This document shows positions 12,959 through 26,394 of a DNA stretch of 64,000 bases, piece by piece. The notes beneath the pieces are model-generated. The model did no database searches, was not told the DNA's origin, and worked only from the letters and a program-made list of their open reading frames with translations. Numbering within the stretch: the stretch's first letter is position 1; each line of letters begins with the position of its first letter. The translations under genes were made by a program, and so were the position numbers. This DNA is from Onchocerca volvulus (Eukaryota; Nematoda; Chromadorea; Rhabditida; Onchocercidae). The stretch is from positions 124,001 to 188,000 of the forward strand of contig HG738136.1 of NCBI GenBank assembly GCA_000499405.2, read 5' to 3'.

Positions 12959-13605
12959 AATAGGCATAGTTTCCAAAGAATGAAGATAATAAAATTTGTT
13001 AAATCAGTCAAAAAACTTGATCCTTTGGGAATGCAAGAAAAAAGTATTTAGGAATGATAAAGAGAAAAATGGTCGAAATATGTAAAGCCCTAGTTTTGAT
13101 AGATGAATAAAAAGCAATGTCAAATTATGGCTTGGACCAGATTTTTTGAGATTATCCTTGCCGGTCATTTCGATTTGATTAAAAATTTGTTTTACATTTC
13201 CAAGAAAAGTGATACAGAAATTCTGTTATTTACTTTTGCTTACTTAACAATCTAGAATGAATTAATCCAACGTTTTTTGTTTCTTTTTTTTTATATGCAG
13301 TTTTATTGTATTTTTCATCGAGTAATCACAACATTTTATCGCATTAATTGCTTATAAATAGTATTAGGTAAAAAAAAACATTGACATTGAAAGACAACAA
13401 ATAAAGATTAACGGGCTGCAACATTTTCACTCAAATTTTGAAAGAAAAAAACGGAAAAGAAATTATTTTTCATCTTCCGTAGAAAATATCGCAGTTTTTC
13501 AAAATTTTATATTTTGAAATTGACATGGCACAATTTTATAACACAGCAAATGAATTATTCCTTTGTCAATTAACGGACATTTTTACGAACGAAAATTGAG
13601 TACTA

Positions 13606-16600
13606 TCATATGCAAATGGGAGAAATGAAGTTGCTTTCATTGGTATTTTTCTTCTTCACGCTAAAAAATATTTAGTGAAAATGGAAAAATTTGATGTCCT
13701 TGCGACACAAACATTATAGCACAGAAAATTGACCAAATTAAGCTTTAAAATGTTCTGCTGTTCCATTGAATTAGCCATTGTTTAGTAGTATTAGAAATTA
13801 AATACTCATCATATTGGCATGGTTACCTGTCATACTCTATGAAATATTCATTTTTCTCGTTAGGTGGAATAGTTCCAATCTCTATCATATTTAATGGCGA
13901 TTCATTCCATATATATTTGGAGGAATGAAGCGGTTGCGACCAATTCTTGCCATGTTCACTCTAAAAATGAGAAAAATTTCTTTAATATCTATGCTTTAAA
14001 TTACTTTTTCTTGCTTAGTAAGACAGCATACATTTGATTTGTTATGTTTTAGCTCTTAATGGTGAGTTAATTTTTTAGTAAGTCCTAAATGAATTCGAAT
14101 TGTAAAATTTACCGTAATAACATCCAGTGCATTGCATGGTACATACATCAAGTAACCGAGGAGATCAGTTGCACAAGTTCGATTTATTAAGGGATAAATA
14201 AACCTCAAAATTTATCAAGTGTTAAATTAAATAACATTTTGCGTTGTGTGACAAGGTTTAAGGAAAGGTTAGAAAATATTTGCCTGTATTTAGTTTTATC
14301 AGCTAAACCTCCAGTCCAAGAACTGTTTTCATTGTGATATAGGAAGAAAATATCCATAGGAATACCATTTTCTATATACACTTTGTATTCCAATAAGTCT
14401 TCTGGCTGCAAAAGTTCAAAGCTGGAATGTGGAATAAAATTTAAAATTGCGAATTGTGAAGTTTTATTTACTAATGCATGCATTATTGAAAAATAATGTG
14501 TATTTCATAATACCTAAAAGAATTAATTAATTAATCTATCACTTATTTATCCGTTTTATATTGTTACAAATGTTGTAACACACTTTGTTGAATCGTAGAC
14601 TAAGTTTCATAAACGTAGAATTCATAATATGTTCCGGGAATTTGTCATAGTGTTCTTCAATGAAAATTGCAAAATCGATATCATGTGTATATGGTATAAT
14701 GCCACATTCTCTGTACCAACCTAAATTTGCAGAATAAAATTTAGATTGCTTTGAAAGAAAATTTTTTTGATTTTTTTCTTCAAGAATAACGTCAAAATTC
14801 AAAAAGTTCTTTAGAACAATCGTGATGGAATAAAGTTTTTGATATTTGTTTTTATCTGCTTGCTAAATTTAAATCTCAAAAAAATACTCAGAAAAAAAAA
14901 GTCTTTAAGACAACGATTTCCAAAAGTGGAAGATAGGAGTACTGGTAACCAAAAATCAAATGCTGATACTTTTTTCTACATAGAACTTTCATTTAGATTA
15001 TAAGAGCCATGCATATTATGAGGTACCTCAGGTATATCAATACAAGAAACAGGAAATGGACTAACCTGGGAGATGACACTTCTGTCAACTGAATTAAATA
15101 GCTGAACATTTCTTTTAGATTTTTTTAAAGTCTAGATTTATACCAGAAAGATTAATACCAAGCAATGTGCCAGCGTATAGCATCGGCGTTGCGCCATGCT
15201 CGATAGCCCAATTTCGGAAACTTTGAAGTGTCAATATAATTCCATTTCGAATTTGAGGCGTTTTGTTGAAGAACTGAGGATAAGTTTTCCGATATAAAAC
15301 TGCGAAATCTTTTCTACAACTGATAAATCTACTACGCCGTAAAGTCCATAAAAATGTAGTCCAACTCGCCGGGCCCACAAAAGTCTCATTCCGCTTCTCA
15401 TAGCTCATAATAGCAAACCTGAAATTCGACTTTGCATTAGGATATTCAACAATCTTGTTATTAAGAGATTGATGTATTCACATGTCTAAACACTATAAAT
15501 CGGTTGTAAATTTGAATAGTGCCGGGCAGAGAGATTAAATTACTATGAGAACCATTTCTATTGAAAACTTTTGACACAGACATAAATCTTTAGAGATCTA
15601 AATCATTCCAAAAAGTCTTATCAACTTCGAAATCCGCATGAATAATTTGTGTGGCTGCAATTATAAAAATGAAGAATTTGTGAAGCAAATAAAAATGCTC
15701 ATCAAATTCAATGATGATTTTACTTTGGTATAATTCTTTTAATTTTTCGTAAAGCAAATTCGAAGTAATCTTTGGTTTTCGATAAGCTTAACGATATTAG
15801 TTGATAGGAAATTCCATCAAAAGTTACTTCAAAACTTCGACCAAAACCTTTTTTCCATGACAAATTGTGTTTCTTTAACAAATGTCGCTGAAAGAATGAA
15901 ATTTACAAAAGATGAAGATCATGCAGATGATGTTACATGTTATGATGTAAGAACATGAATTATTTGTTTTAAGGGGTCGGATTGTTTGAGGAATAGGCAA
16001 TTTAACCAGATTAAAGTAAACCACAAATTAATCGAAAGGATTTCCAACAGTCAACAAAATTTGTTAATTTCTAACTTGTTTAGATTTTCTAATTTGAATA
16101 AAAATATTCCTCGCTAATTTCTACTTCAAATCACATTAAAATTAGATTCTATTTTTGTAGAATTGGAGGAAAGTAAAGAATTAGTTATCCTGATAATTAC
16201 TTCAGCGATCAAGACAGTTAATCGAAAGACGATCTCTTTACATAAAATACCCACGATTTTTAATCGATTTCGATCAAAGAATGCCATCAATACGGTATTT
16301 GATTCCAGAATATCGTCAAGACTTTCCTCACCAATATGTATTTGATCATCATCAATAAATTGTGTTTGAACATCTAGAAAATGCTCGAATTTTTTCTACG
16401 ATTAAGAAAAAAAAACTATTCCAGTAGTTCAAATTTATAAATTTTGCTTTAGCGAATAAATTTTGGATTAACTGACATCCAATAAATATCGAAATATTAG
16501 TTAAACGAAAAATATTGAGCACATTTTCGTTTGATGGTTCAAAAGATTTGGCACCTACTCCCAATACTTTGGATGTGTTTGGGCCTGTTTTGAAAGCAGA

Positions 16601-16787
16601 TTTGAATAAAGGTTTTTTTTTTTTAAATGTTGCAACTTTCCAACTTGATTTGCTTTCAGAAAGTAAATGAAGTTGCAGACAAACCTTGCACAGTTGATAT
16701 GAAGCGAGGATCAATAAAAAGCGCTTTGTTTTCTAAATATTTGCTTAATTGCAACATTGATGATATCTCTTTCCTCAATCCATTGAA
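13606..16787 (-). CDS. Fukutin / LicD-family protein (5' exon missing)
   Basis: Member of the fukutin (LicD nucleotidyltransferase-like) family, Golgi/ER enzymes that modify glycans; vertebrate fukutin transfers ribitol-phosphate to alpha-dystroglycan. Exons in transcript order: 16685-16787, 16507-16584, 16255-16373, 15793-15887, 15159-15418, 14584-14720, 14284-14405, 14113-14203, 13827-13960 and 13606-13660. Phases agree throughout (about 397 aa). N-terminal landmarks: ENKALFIDPRFIS and VLMAFFDRNRLKI. Catalytic-domain landmarks: RRSRFISCRKDFA, PMLYAGTLLGWYRECGIIPY, the acidic THDIDFAIF (DxD-type metal site), PMDIFFLYH, SWTGGLADKTKYR and LMYVPCNALDVIT. The four 5' exons are less certain than the six 3' ones. 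The membrane anchor expected in this family is not in these exons and must lie above 16787. The intron at 14204-14283 appears to use a GC donor. Confidence 0.8.
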
Positions 16788-16997
16788 CTGCAAACCAAAA
16801 AAATTTTAATTGCTTAGTATATGCATGCAGCATGCAAACTGCAGTCACATTGGTAATCATTGTATCCATCTTTAATGGAGCAATCAAAATTGTCATTTTT
16901 AGCTCTATCTGCTTGTAGAAATAATCACATAAAAGATACTTTGAATATGATTGTTCCAAACACACAAAGCCGAAATTTTAAATTTTTGTACACCTTT

Positions 16998-17043
16998 TTA
17001 AAATGAGAAAATAATCGAAAAATCAATTATTTTCTCATTTTAA
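16998..17043. repeat. Perfect inverted repeat, 18-bp arms
   Basis: The arms 16998-17015 and 17026-17043 are exact reverse complements around a 10-nt loop. The RNA would form a stable stem of mixed A/T and G/C pairs on either strand. It lies upstream of the first recognised fukutin-like exon. Confidence 0.85.
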
Positions 17044-20000
17044 GCAAAATAACAAACTAACGCTTATATTTGCTACATTAGACAAGCTTGATTGTAAGCA
17101 TGTTTTGTAACTATATCGATTCTGAGTTTGCCATAGGATACTCATATATAATATATTAAACATGACCAGAATTGTTACTGAAACGATTTTTTGAGAAATA
17201 ACTGAAAAATTAATAATAGTATAATATGAAAAAATTCATTTTGATGTGAATATTTATTACTGATATTTAAATTTTATTATAATGAACTATCACTTAACCT
17301 ATCATTTATAGTAGCAAAAAGATGACTCGAAAAAATCATGCAAACTAGTCAAAGTTAGAGTAAATCTTTTTCGAATTTTAATTTATTTTTCTTCAATGTC
17401 TATATCATTTTTGATTGAAAAAAGCGGAAGAAAAAATTTAATAAATTTAATTTTCATCAACACAGACACGAAGCGCAGCATGAACTTCCCACAGTTTTTA
17501 CTGAAATGAAAAAAGATGTTTAACCGAAACTAAGAGGCCAACCGACTCCATGGGACATCATAGAAATGAAAATGATTTTGAAAGTAATTTGTTGATTTTT
17601 ATAATCCAAAATGCGTTAGATAGCTTTATCCATACTTCGAGTTGATGAAAAAAATAACAACTTTTTAATATGCAAATTGATTGCTTTAACATTTTTCACT
17701 CATTTGTTATTCTAATTTCAGTTTCTCTATATATTCCATCTCCTTATTGATTTAATTAGTCTATTTTTGCGCTGCTAAATGTTTGCTAAAAAGTTAGGCT
17801 TTCATATCAATTCATTTTGTCAAAAAATAAATTATTATATAAGTGAAGTTAAATCTCTGCATAATTTTTGAATTCAATAAAATCAAGGCTTACCGAAAAT
17901 TGACAGAACAAACCGCTGTCTTAATGAAACTAAGCGAATCTCACAATCTTTTGCCATTAAAATATCATAACTGCTGGATAAGTGACATCAGTGGAATAAT
18001 ATGAAATTTGGTAACTTATAAACTTATTAATTAATCGATAAACATCTATTGGCATGAATATTTGAACGAAGTTAACATTTCATTATTGTTACAGCGTAGT
18101 AATAATGAATTATTAATTTTTTGAGGCTTTTAACTTTTTGTTTTTTGAATTTCAACACAAGTTAAGTTCATCACTTATTCTGAAAAAGTAAGCAAAAATA
18201 GCAGAATATTAGAATTTTATTAAATCTATTTTGCATTTTCCGTGAGAAAAGCATTTTGTAGTGGGACAAATAAAAATGACAACAGATGATTTGATAATTA
18301 GACATGAATTTTTGAACTTTTGGCTCAAACTACTTATTATTTTGTTAAATTTTTTATCAACTTCTCATGTTTATCAAATAATATCATTCATTAGATTGTT
18401 ATTACTATTATTATTGCAGCCATCGCTGTTATTGAATAATTGTTTAACCTTCATTCTGGAAAGATGCTTCTTTTCCATAAATATCTACAGAAAAGTTTCA
18501 CATTCCTGTCCACTTGTCATATAATAACAAAATAAAAGGTTATCATGCGGTACAACTATCATCTATGAAGGAATCGAGAAATGTCAAAATGAAAAATGTG
18601 AAATAAATGTCATGGTATTCTATTTTTCTGAAAGTCAAACTACAATTTAAAATTTATGAATTTATTCTAAATTTCTATGCTATCCATGAAAAGCAATCTT
18701 AGATAATTGAAAGCTTAGTAGAACTGATAACTATTGATTGCTATAATAGATTATAACAAATGAAAGAATAATATAACATCGGATATTTCAATTGTTTTTA
18801 TCAGTCATTATTCATCTGGGATAATTCCAAATGTAAAATAGAAATGTCTGAGAGTCTGGTTGCAAAAAGACATGGAATGTCAAAGTTGTCAAGGAAGCAA
18901 TTGTCGAGTTATCGATTAACTGATAACAGAAAAATTTCTAAAGGGCAAGAGGTTGGTTTCTTCATCGATAAGAAGTGAAAAAGTGTTGGTAAAAGATTTT
19001 AAAAAATTTGCCACTTAATTTGTTATTATTTTCGTGGATTTATAATGCATTAAAAATTTTCAAAGGTATTAAAAGTTTTTTTTTTTTTTTTCTCTCAAAG
19101 TATAACCAAGAAATCATCTTAATAGCTACCTGTACTGAATTTTAAAAAAATCAATAATAAATGTGAAATATTTTAGAGAAAGATTTAAAAATGAATTTTT
19201 AAAATGATGAAATTCAATGCGCATTCAATTATAAAAATGCCATAAATATTCATAAGAAATATTGCACGCTAATCATTTTTTAGTGCAAGTTGTTTAAAAG
19301 AAGAAAGAAAAAAAAGGAAAGAAGCAAAAAAATGCATGCAAGGGATATATAAAAATTTAAACACTACGCAAGCATTATATCAAATCTCAAGATGAAGTAA
19401 AAATTCAATAGATTGAAAAGTAGAGAGAAAAAAACGATTTATAACTGCAAATTATAAATGCATTTTTGCAATGATATCAGTTTGATTTTATTGAAAAAAG
19501 AAATTACTGAATAATAATTACAATTTTGTTTATCCTAGGAAAGAGAGAAATGTAGGTAGAAGTCAATAACGGAACTCCAAAATAAGGTAATTATAACAAA
19601 GTGGGTACAAATACAGGAAGGTAAATGTTTGTAATTTGTTAATTAGCAACAAAATAAATCGTCACATGAACAATAAATCGATTATGCTAAGATATGAAAA
19701 AAACTTTGAGGAAGAAGCTAAGAAGCTTTTTCAAATGAAGCATTTTAGGAACATAAGAGGAGCATTAAAATGATTATTGTCAAAATAAACAATGCGGATG
19801 ACTGGTTAGCAGCAAATGATAAGTTCTTTTATAAATATGACAAATTCATTAATCATTTTATTGGAGAGCTAACCGAAATCACCCAATCAACCAGAAATGT
19901 CAATCTAATAATGACAAAATATTGGAATAATTGATTCATGAAGTGGAAATAGCATTGGAATGAATAAATAGAAAATTCGGATATTTCAGAATTTAGAAAG

Positions 20001-20080
20001 ATATCTGAAACACTGAGTATGACATTCCAATATCAAGGCGAATAAAATGAAATTAAGCCTGACTGGATGGCATCATAATG

Positions 20081-20218
20081 TCAGAAAGTAATCGAATTGA
20101 AGTAAAAAATAAATCGAATTAAAGTAAAGAGAAATGGAATTAAAGTAAAAAAGAAATAAAGTGTCAGAAAGTAATCGAGTTAATTGAAGTAAAAATTAAA
20201 GTAAGTTGAAGTAAAATT
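20081..20218. repeat. Degenerate tandem repeat around AATTAAAGTAAA
   Basis: Five or more imperfect copies of a 10-20 nt unit (variants of AATCGAATTGAAGTAAA). The longer phrase GTCAGAAAGTAATCGA occurs twice, about 85 bp apart. Confidence 0.7.
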
Positions 20219-20739
20219 ATATAGTTATAAAACAATTCTATAATTTAAGACTGAAAGTAGGAGAAAATTGGTTATCGTAAAAAAAAAAGCCATCATAATA
20301 TCGTTCTCAATTGTAGCAGAAGTTCGTGATGTAGGATTAAGAAGTTCAAGAAACATCTGGAGATGATCTAAAATGAAAAGACAAAATATCAGGATTTGCA
20401 CATAATGCTAAAAAGAAAATTTATCTACCCTTAGATTTTGACCCAAATACCAGAATTTTGTGGAATTTCATAATTTTAGTCAAAAAATATTAACCTTTGC
20501 AAATGTTGCTATTTTTTAAGCAACATTAGCTTTCAAAATTTTCTTTCCAATCGAAAAATAATTGTTTAGAACACATAAAAAAAAAAAAAAAAATGGGGTG
20601 AATTTCAAAAAACAATTGATAAAATAATTAGTATTTCCTATTTTCAGTGATTTTAAAAATATTCATGAACTTTAAAAAGTAAATCCATAAAAAGCTAACA
20701 ATAAATTTTTGAATGAATAAGAAAGAAGAAACATTTGTA

Positions 20740-23700
20740 CAGGTTCGGCCATCTGAATCAGTGTTAAATGTTTGAATGACATTTTTTTGGAATGACAACA
20801 TTTTTTAAATATTCTATTAGTGTTTAAGCCGGAATATTGATAAATCAATTTGTAACAATGTAATACTATTTCGATTAAGCAATTAAATAGGCTTCAGTGA
20901 AAACGAGTATTAATAATTGTGTTATTGAGCAAAGTAACATATACATATTGTTCCCACTATTTTCTTGTGAATATATGAAATAATACTTTTCCAGAGACCC
21001 ATAACAATATCTACCAGTTTTACTGTATATGATTCATACATTTCTATATTTGCTTAAGAAATTGCGAGTGAATTCATAATTTTTGCAAAAAAATGATTTA
21101 TTAGCATAACTTGAAATTCAATACTATTGATTCGGAAATTATCACAAATAAAGATTATTTGCAAACATGGAAAATATACACGCTAAGTTAAAATGATTAA
21201 TGAAGCTGCTGTACGAAAGTTAATCACAAGTTTTAAAATTAATGAATATTTTTCTGAAATTAATAATTGTGAGATTTGGCAAAGATACAAATAACAAAGA
21301 AGAAATTGAGACAAATAATATATTTTAGGAATTAAATCGCAGAAACTTAAGTTAGGTATCGTGGAAGCGTCATACAATTTCAATATATATGTATTGATAT
21401 GCAAGCAGCTGGTAATCAAGCAAGCTGCTTAAGTTTAAAAAAGTTTAAAATCAATCTGCAACATCTGTTCAATTTACTTGAAAAATATTCCATAATTTCA
21501 AAAGATGTTACGATTTCTCAAGAAAAGAATTTCTCGATAAAATTTTAGATTCTAAAATAAATTCAGGTTTGGTATGAAAATAAAAAATTTCAAAATGAAA
21601 TATCAATATACATCTATTCATCATCAGCTTTAAAAAAAAAAAAAAAAAAAAAAAAAACGCGGATCACGCCTTAACCAATTCATAACAACAATAAGATAGG
21701 ATGGGACCTTTCTAAATAATGATCAAAAGAACGAACTATATGAAGTAAATTAACTGTACAGAATAACAAAACAATATCATTCTAAAAAGCAATAAGTAAA
21801 ATTCATGAGGAAAAAAATATAAAAATTACTAAAAAAATATAAAAATTACTAAAAAGAAAATATTAAACTAGAGATAAAATTGAGAGATCGTTACAGATTA
21901 TCAAAATATCACAGTATTCGCATGGCCCTTAAAATGGATTAAATAGTTTTCTAGGAAATTTTTCTACTGAATATTTCGGATAGGGGTTTTGAAATCTTAT
22001 TGTTCGATTCAAAATTCAGATGAGGAATTAAAAGTATATGAAACACTATCTCCTAGCTCTTTCCTGTGAAACATTAAAAGCTAGACTATCATCACTTTTA
22101 TTTTTATCATTATTGTGATTAAAGCTAATAGTAAAATTATAACCTGAAAATTAATAAACTAAGTAGAGATTTGGTTACAGAAACAAAACCAAGTAGAGAC
22201 GAATCTTTCATGAGATTTGCCATGAAAGATTTTTGGGCATATAGAATTAGAATTTACCCGAAACAATAAGAAAGAATGACAAGGCTATCTTTTATCACAA
22301 AATGATAAAATAAGAGCAGAAGAAGACTGCACATTTTCTATATCTCCAAGTGCCATATTAAAAAAGGCAGCTTATTGATCAAATAAATTAAAAGTTGACA
22401 GTAAACATCTGAAGTAAGAATATATTGAAAAATATATTGGACGAATTGATGAATTTAATCTTCATTTTCACGACAACTCAAAAATTCTTCCAGTGCAACT
22501 TCTTCCATACGTTCTTTTTCTAAATTAAATTGATCCTGTAGTCGCAATTCATCTGAAAGAGTTGAAAATTAAAAAAAAAAAATTACAAATTGAATTCATC
22601 GGCATAAATATTATTCAATGAATAAGAACTTCAAGATTCCAAATTATGTGTCTAAATAGAACAGAATCTTTTTTTTTTTCCCTTAATTATTACAACAAAA
22701 AGGGTAAGTGCAAAAGAGCTACCACAGAATGTGAAAGCCCCAAAAGTAAAATAATCACAAGTGAATAAACATGCAAAATAAGTTACAATCAAGTACCTTA
22801 TTTGCAAGTGCAAATGACGGATAAATGCATTATTTAATTCAATTCAAATAAAAGCATTCGATGTTTTTATACAAATAAATTGCATTGCAAAATTTATTTC
22901 ACCAATCATTAGTTTATATATATGTGGTCGATAATTATGTTAACAACTACAGCGACCAATGATTCAGTAACATCATTTCTGATAAACGCGTTAGAAACCA
23001 TATAAAACAAAAAGAAAGAATCCGAAATAATTGTATCAGTGATTGAAAATAATAATGAAATCTGGAAAAATTTAAAACAGCAAATAAAAACGAAACAAAC
23101 AAACCTTGATTTAATGCCGATGGTGTATGACCAACATCCAGAATATTATTGGAAAATTTTAAAAAATTATTGATCTTTGCTTTCTCCTTTCTCAAATCAC
23201 TTTTCACTGAAGCAATATCTGCATCAGTGTCAGCAACGATTACTAATGCCTCCAAATGCGTCATCGCCAGTTCCGTTTGTAAACAGAATCGATTCAATTT
23301 GCTAATTTTATTATTCAAATCGATTAGTTCCTTAAAAAAAAAAAAGACTATGTTAAATTCCATACATTTTATTATATTTGCAGTTTAGTAATTCACTTTC
23401 TCTAACTTAGTTGGTAGTTGAACTAAACCATTCCTAATTGTTTTTACACATACATCAAAAATCTCTATTCAAAATATCCAAGAAAAATCTAGCAGAATTA
23501 ATAATTCCTTGTTAAAGCCAATTTTTTTACTAAATGAACCTTTGTTGTTTCATTTAATGAACGTAGATGACTGTAACAAGCTAAAATAGCTTCAGCACGT
23601 TCATTACACATCTGCTGTGCTCGACCCATACGAGTACTGCACAAATTTGCCAAACGTATATTTTCATCGTTCATTTGCTCCATCATTTCGATGTTTAATT

Positions 23701-24230
23701 GATACCTAGAAGTAAAAAAAAAAAAGAAAAAAAAGACAATTATTACGGAATATAAACTATTTCATTTACAACAACTTGTTGAATGATTTCGTTACGTCTA
23801 ACAAGTAAAAAATAAGTAAGTGAAAATTCCATTAACCGTGAAAACAAATTTAAAAAAGCCGAGAAACATATATTATAATATGCATAAAAATCCCTGAATA
23901 GATTAATTAATTTTGATATATATTGCATATATTTTGATATGTCTTGAGAACTTTACCATAAATTGGCCAAATTTCTCAAACTTTGTCAAACTTATCCATT
24001 TGAAAATATTGAGTCCAGAATTTTTCTCAGAATAAAAACAAACTTCAAAAGTAGATTGCTTCCAGCCTGTGTTTTCAGTAAAGATGCGATCGCTTCAGAT
24101 GAATTTCTGAAAAATAACAGAAAGCAATAAAAGTCTTACATAATCAAATATCAGTTCGAGAAACACTTACTGATAAGCAGCAAAATACCAGCAATTCATA
24201 TAAAATCATCCCATTAAAAATGCAAAAAAT
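20740..24230. repeat. Segmental duplication, copy B
   Basis: Direct-orientation partner of copy A (10370-12450), about 10.4 kb away. Contains a frameshifted relic of the SLC25A42 last exon (20995-21079) and most of the intact dysbindin-like gene. Core 22281-23500 is nearly identical to 10931-12149, whereas flanks are clearly diverged. Copy B also carries about 1 kb between 21180 and 22140 with no match in copy A, ending at a 28-nt poly(A) region and AT-rich spacer. Confidence 0.88.
20995..21079 (+). pseudogene. Relic of the SLC25A42 last exon
   Basis: Matches 10669-10752, including the TTTTCCAG acceptor, the terminal KK-L-R codons and the downstream AATAAA. It is dead: a 1-nt insertion (GATTCATAC for GATTATAC) shifts the frame, and other replacements such as Gly to Arg at the first codon are present. 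No other carrier exon lies nearby. Confidence 0.85.
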
Positions 24231-24555
24231 CAAATTTAATCAACAACCTTTGTAAAGTAGACGATGTAGTGCTTCGTAGCTTTTGCACACTGCAATTGGA
24301 AACGAAAAATATGAAAATGATTTCCGCCAACAAAAACTAATTCTTTTTGTTACAAGTGAAAAACAACAGATAAAATCAAAATAAATTAATTTTTTTTTTC
24401 TTTCTAAACCAATATCTCAAAAATGATGAAAGCGTTTCTATTTTTAATTTTCGCTGATGCGAATTTTAATAGAATAAAAACAAGCAAACAAAAACAAACC
24501 TGTTTGTGAGTTCATTTTGTACGGCCACCAACGCATCAAATAAGCTTCCGAACAT
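22455..24555 (-). CDS. dsbn-1: Dysbindin-like protein (BLOC-1 subunit)
   Basis: Small coiled-coil protein resembling dysbindin (DTNBP1; dsbn-1 in C. elegans), a BLOC-1 subunit acting in endosome-lysosome traffic and at synapses. Six exons: 24500-24555 (ATG), 24248-24289, 24044-24106, 23540-23705, 23105-23330 and 22455-22552. Phases all agree and give 216 aa, shorter than human dysbindin (about 350) because the acidic C-terminal tail is absent. N-terminal MFGSLFDALVAVQNELT parallels the dysbindin N-terminus. The middle is heptad-rich (ELIDLNNKISKLNRF, then DLRKEKAKINNFLKF). The C-terminus LEKERMEEVALEEFL resembles the conserved dysbindin end. No catalytic motif. The identification rests on coiled-coil similarity, so another BLOC-1 or coiled-coil family is possible. 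A truncated pseudogene copy lies at 11.1-12.3 kb. Confidence 0.68.
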
Positions 24556-26385
24556 CTGTAATCTCGAAAATTATGAGACAAAAAAAAAACCCGAAAATTT
24601 GAAAAATTTTTGAGACAAATTTCTTCAGCGCTTAACTATATTCACAACTAAGTGCTCGAAGATGAGGATCAAAAATTACAATTTGAGTTGTCAAAGGTAG
24701 GATGACACTGCACTGCAACATGTCAACAATAGTTTTAAATGGTTGCATTCATGCCATATGAATCTAACATGTAAAAGGGTTTTTTCTGGTTTTTTTTTTT
24801 GGTTTTTTTCTTGGTTTTTTCTTCGTCAGGACTGAATCTATCATAGCTCACATCCCATCGTTAATTATAGCACATTTTCTCAAGTACTCTTCTTCTATTC
24901 CCCGAATTCCCTCGGCCCTCGGTGCCATTATCAAAAAGCACTAAAAAAAAAAAAAAAAAAAAAGACCAACTCCATCAAGCATCTAACCGCCAAATACGCC
25001 TCATTCCAGCAATACCTCTCCCTCTTACTTGAATTTCAAAAAAAAAAAACATTTCCCAGAAATAATACGGGTCTAAAATGAAAACGAACGTTTCTGCAAT
25101 CAATATTTTCGTTAAAATTATTAATTCCAAAATGTTTTAGTATTTTATTCCATTACTGAGTAATCGAAATGTTATATCTTCAGAAACTGCGCGTTACTAA
25201 GTAGTCTACGATCTGTCACGATATTCCTATCAATTATACTTGTTATTTAATTTCTATGTATTCCTCCATCTCGATAACTCATCGCTGTTATTGTTACAGT
25301 AATCAGTTTTACAATAATTTTACTTCATTCACAATCGAAACATTCAATTACTTCAAATTCGCATAATGAAACAAATAAATGCAATTGATTCATTCTCGTA
25401 TCGTATCAAAAATGACCTGTTATTTCTGATTTACATTTGTTTATTTCTTATTCTTGTTGTTTTTTTCTATCTTTTATTCATTCGTGGTGCGTATTAAATT
25501 AGCTTTTATAATTATTATCTTCCTTTCAAAGAGATGATTAATACTGCAAAAATTTCTAATTTATCTTATCGTTGTGTTATCATCACGATAGGTTAATGTA
25601 TATGTATGAATGCGAAGAGATCACAAAACCCAATACATATTAATTTTCATGTTATTATCGCAGAAATGCAAAATGTTCCAGAAAAAAAAGAATCAATTGC
25701 TAATCTTATCATATCATAATCAGGTATATCTTTAATATTAATATATTAATACATTTGCAATATGTAAGCGCATTTTGTTGGAAAATCGAAACAAATTATG
25801 ATATAAATATATTCGATAATCAATTATTATATTAATCGTGACTCATCACTTATAAATTTCATCTTCCCTTCCCATCCCATCCCATCACTAAGTACATTTC
25901 TAACCCTCACATTCCTTTTCCAGTTCCATCGCTTTAGCTTTTATGGTAAGATGGTGTTACTCATGCTGATGTTATTGTTCCTTCGTACAATGACGCCCAT
26001 CCATCTGTAACTTTCCATAAATCTCCCCACTTTTTTCTCCCAAAAGGTTCAGTTCTCGCATAGAAGGGATATTATTATTCCTTTGGACTGCGACAGGTCT
26101 GTTCTTACCTTATTAGTCGCGTGAAAATCTCGACACATTTGTCGGTAAAAACCGAAATAACTGTATCGTAAAAATTTGAATTTAAATTGTTTTATACTTG
26201 TGATCATTTGATTTAATAGTGAACGGTTGTTAACTATTCACATGAGTCATTTTTTTTTTTGACATTGTTAATCAATTGTTACGATTTCATCATCTTCGCG
26301 CTTTTCTTTGTTTAGTTCACTACACAAATACAGACATCCTTTCTTTGTGTCAAAAGATATCTATCTCACATTCTCATTAACCGTG
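24556..26385. other. Intergenic stretch, divergent promoters
   Basis: Between the dysbindin-like gene (-) and the TATA promoter (+). Holds a T-rich block with repeated GG interruptions (about 24780-24830), a 22-nt poly(A) run near 24942 and a short CATCC-type repeat (25866-25886). No exon was found. The dysbindin promoter should be in the first few hundred bases but shows no clear TATA box. Confidence 0.5.
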
Positions 26386-26394
26386 TGACCTTGA
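26386..26394 (-). promoter_or_regulatory. Extended nuclear-receptor half site
   Basis: TGACCTTGA, the reverse of TCAAGGTCA, the monomer site bound by NR5A/ERR-class nuclear receptors. It sits about 70 bp upstream of the TATA box. A 9-bp match alone is weak; its position makes it worth noting. Confidence 0.4.

Larger units (their letters stand above)
16788..20739. other. Stretch without a recognised gene
   Basis: Contains whatever 5' exon the fukutin-like gene has (signal anchor not found), a perfect hairpin (listed separately) and a degenerate tandem repeat at 20081-20218. Open frames such as 18261-18524 (+) are hydrophobic low-complexity translations without splice or homology support. I see nothing coding from about 17.1 to 20.7 kb. 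Confidence 0.5.

Noticed and set aside
15590..15654. Possible extra fukutin-like exon (TQIIHADFEVDKTFWNDLD)
   Set aside because: The frame stops before any usable donor, and skipping it (15793 to 15418) keeps the phase.
18261..18524. 87-codon plus-strand open frame with a Leu-rich stretch
   Set aside because: Low-complexity hydrophobic translation without splice sites, motif or neighbours; no support.
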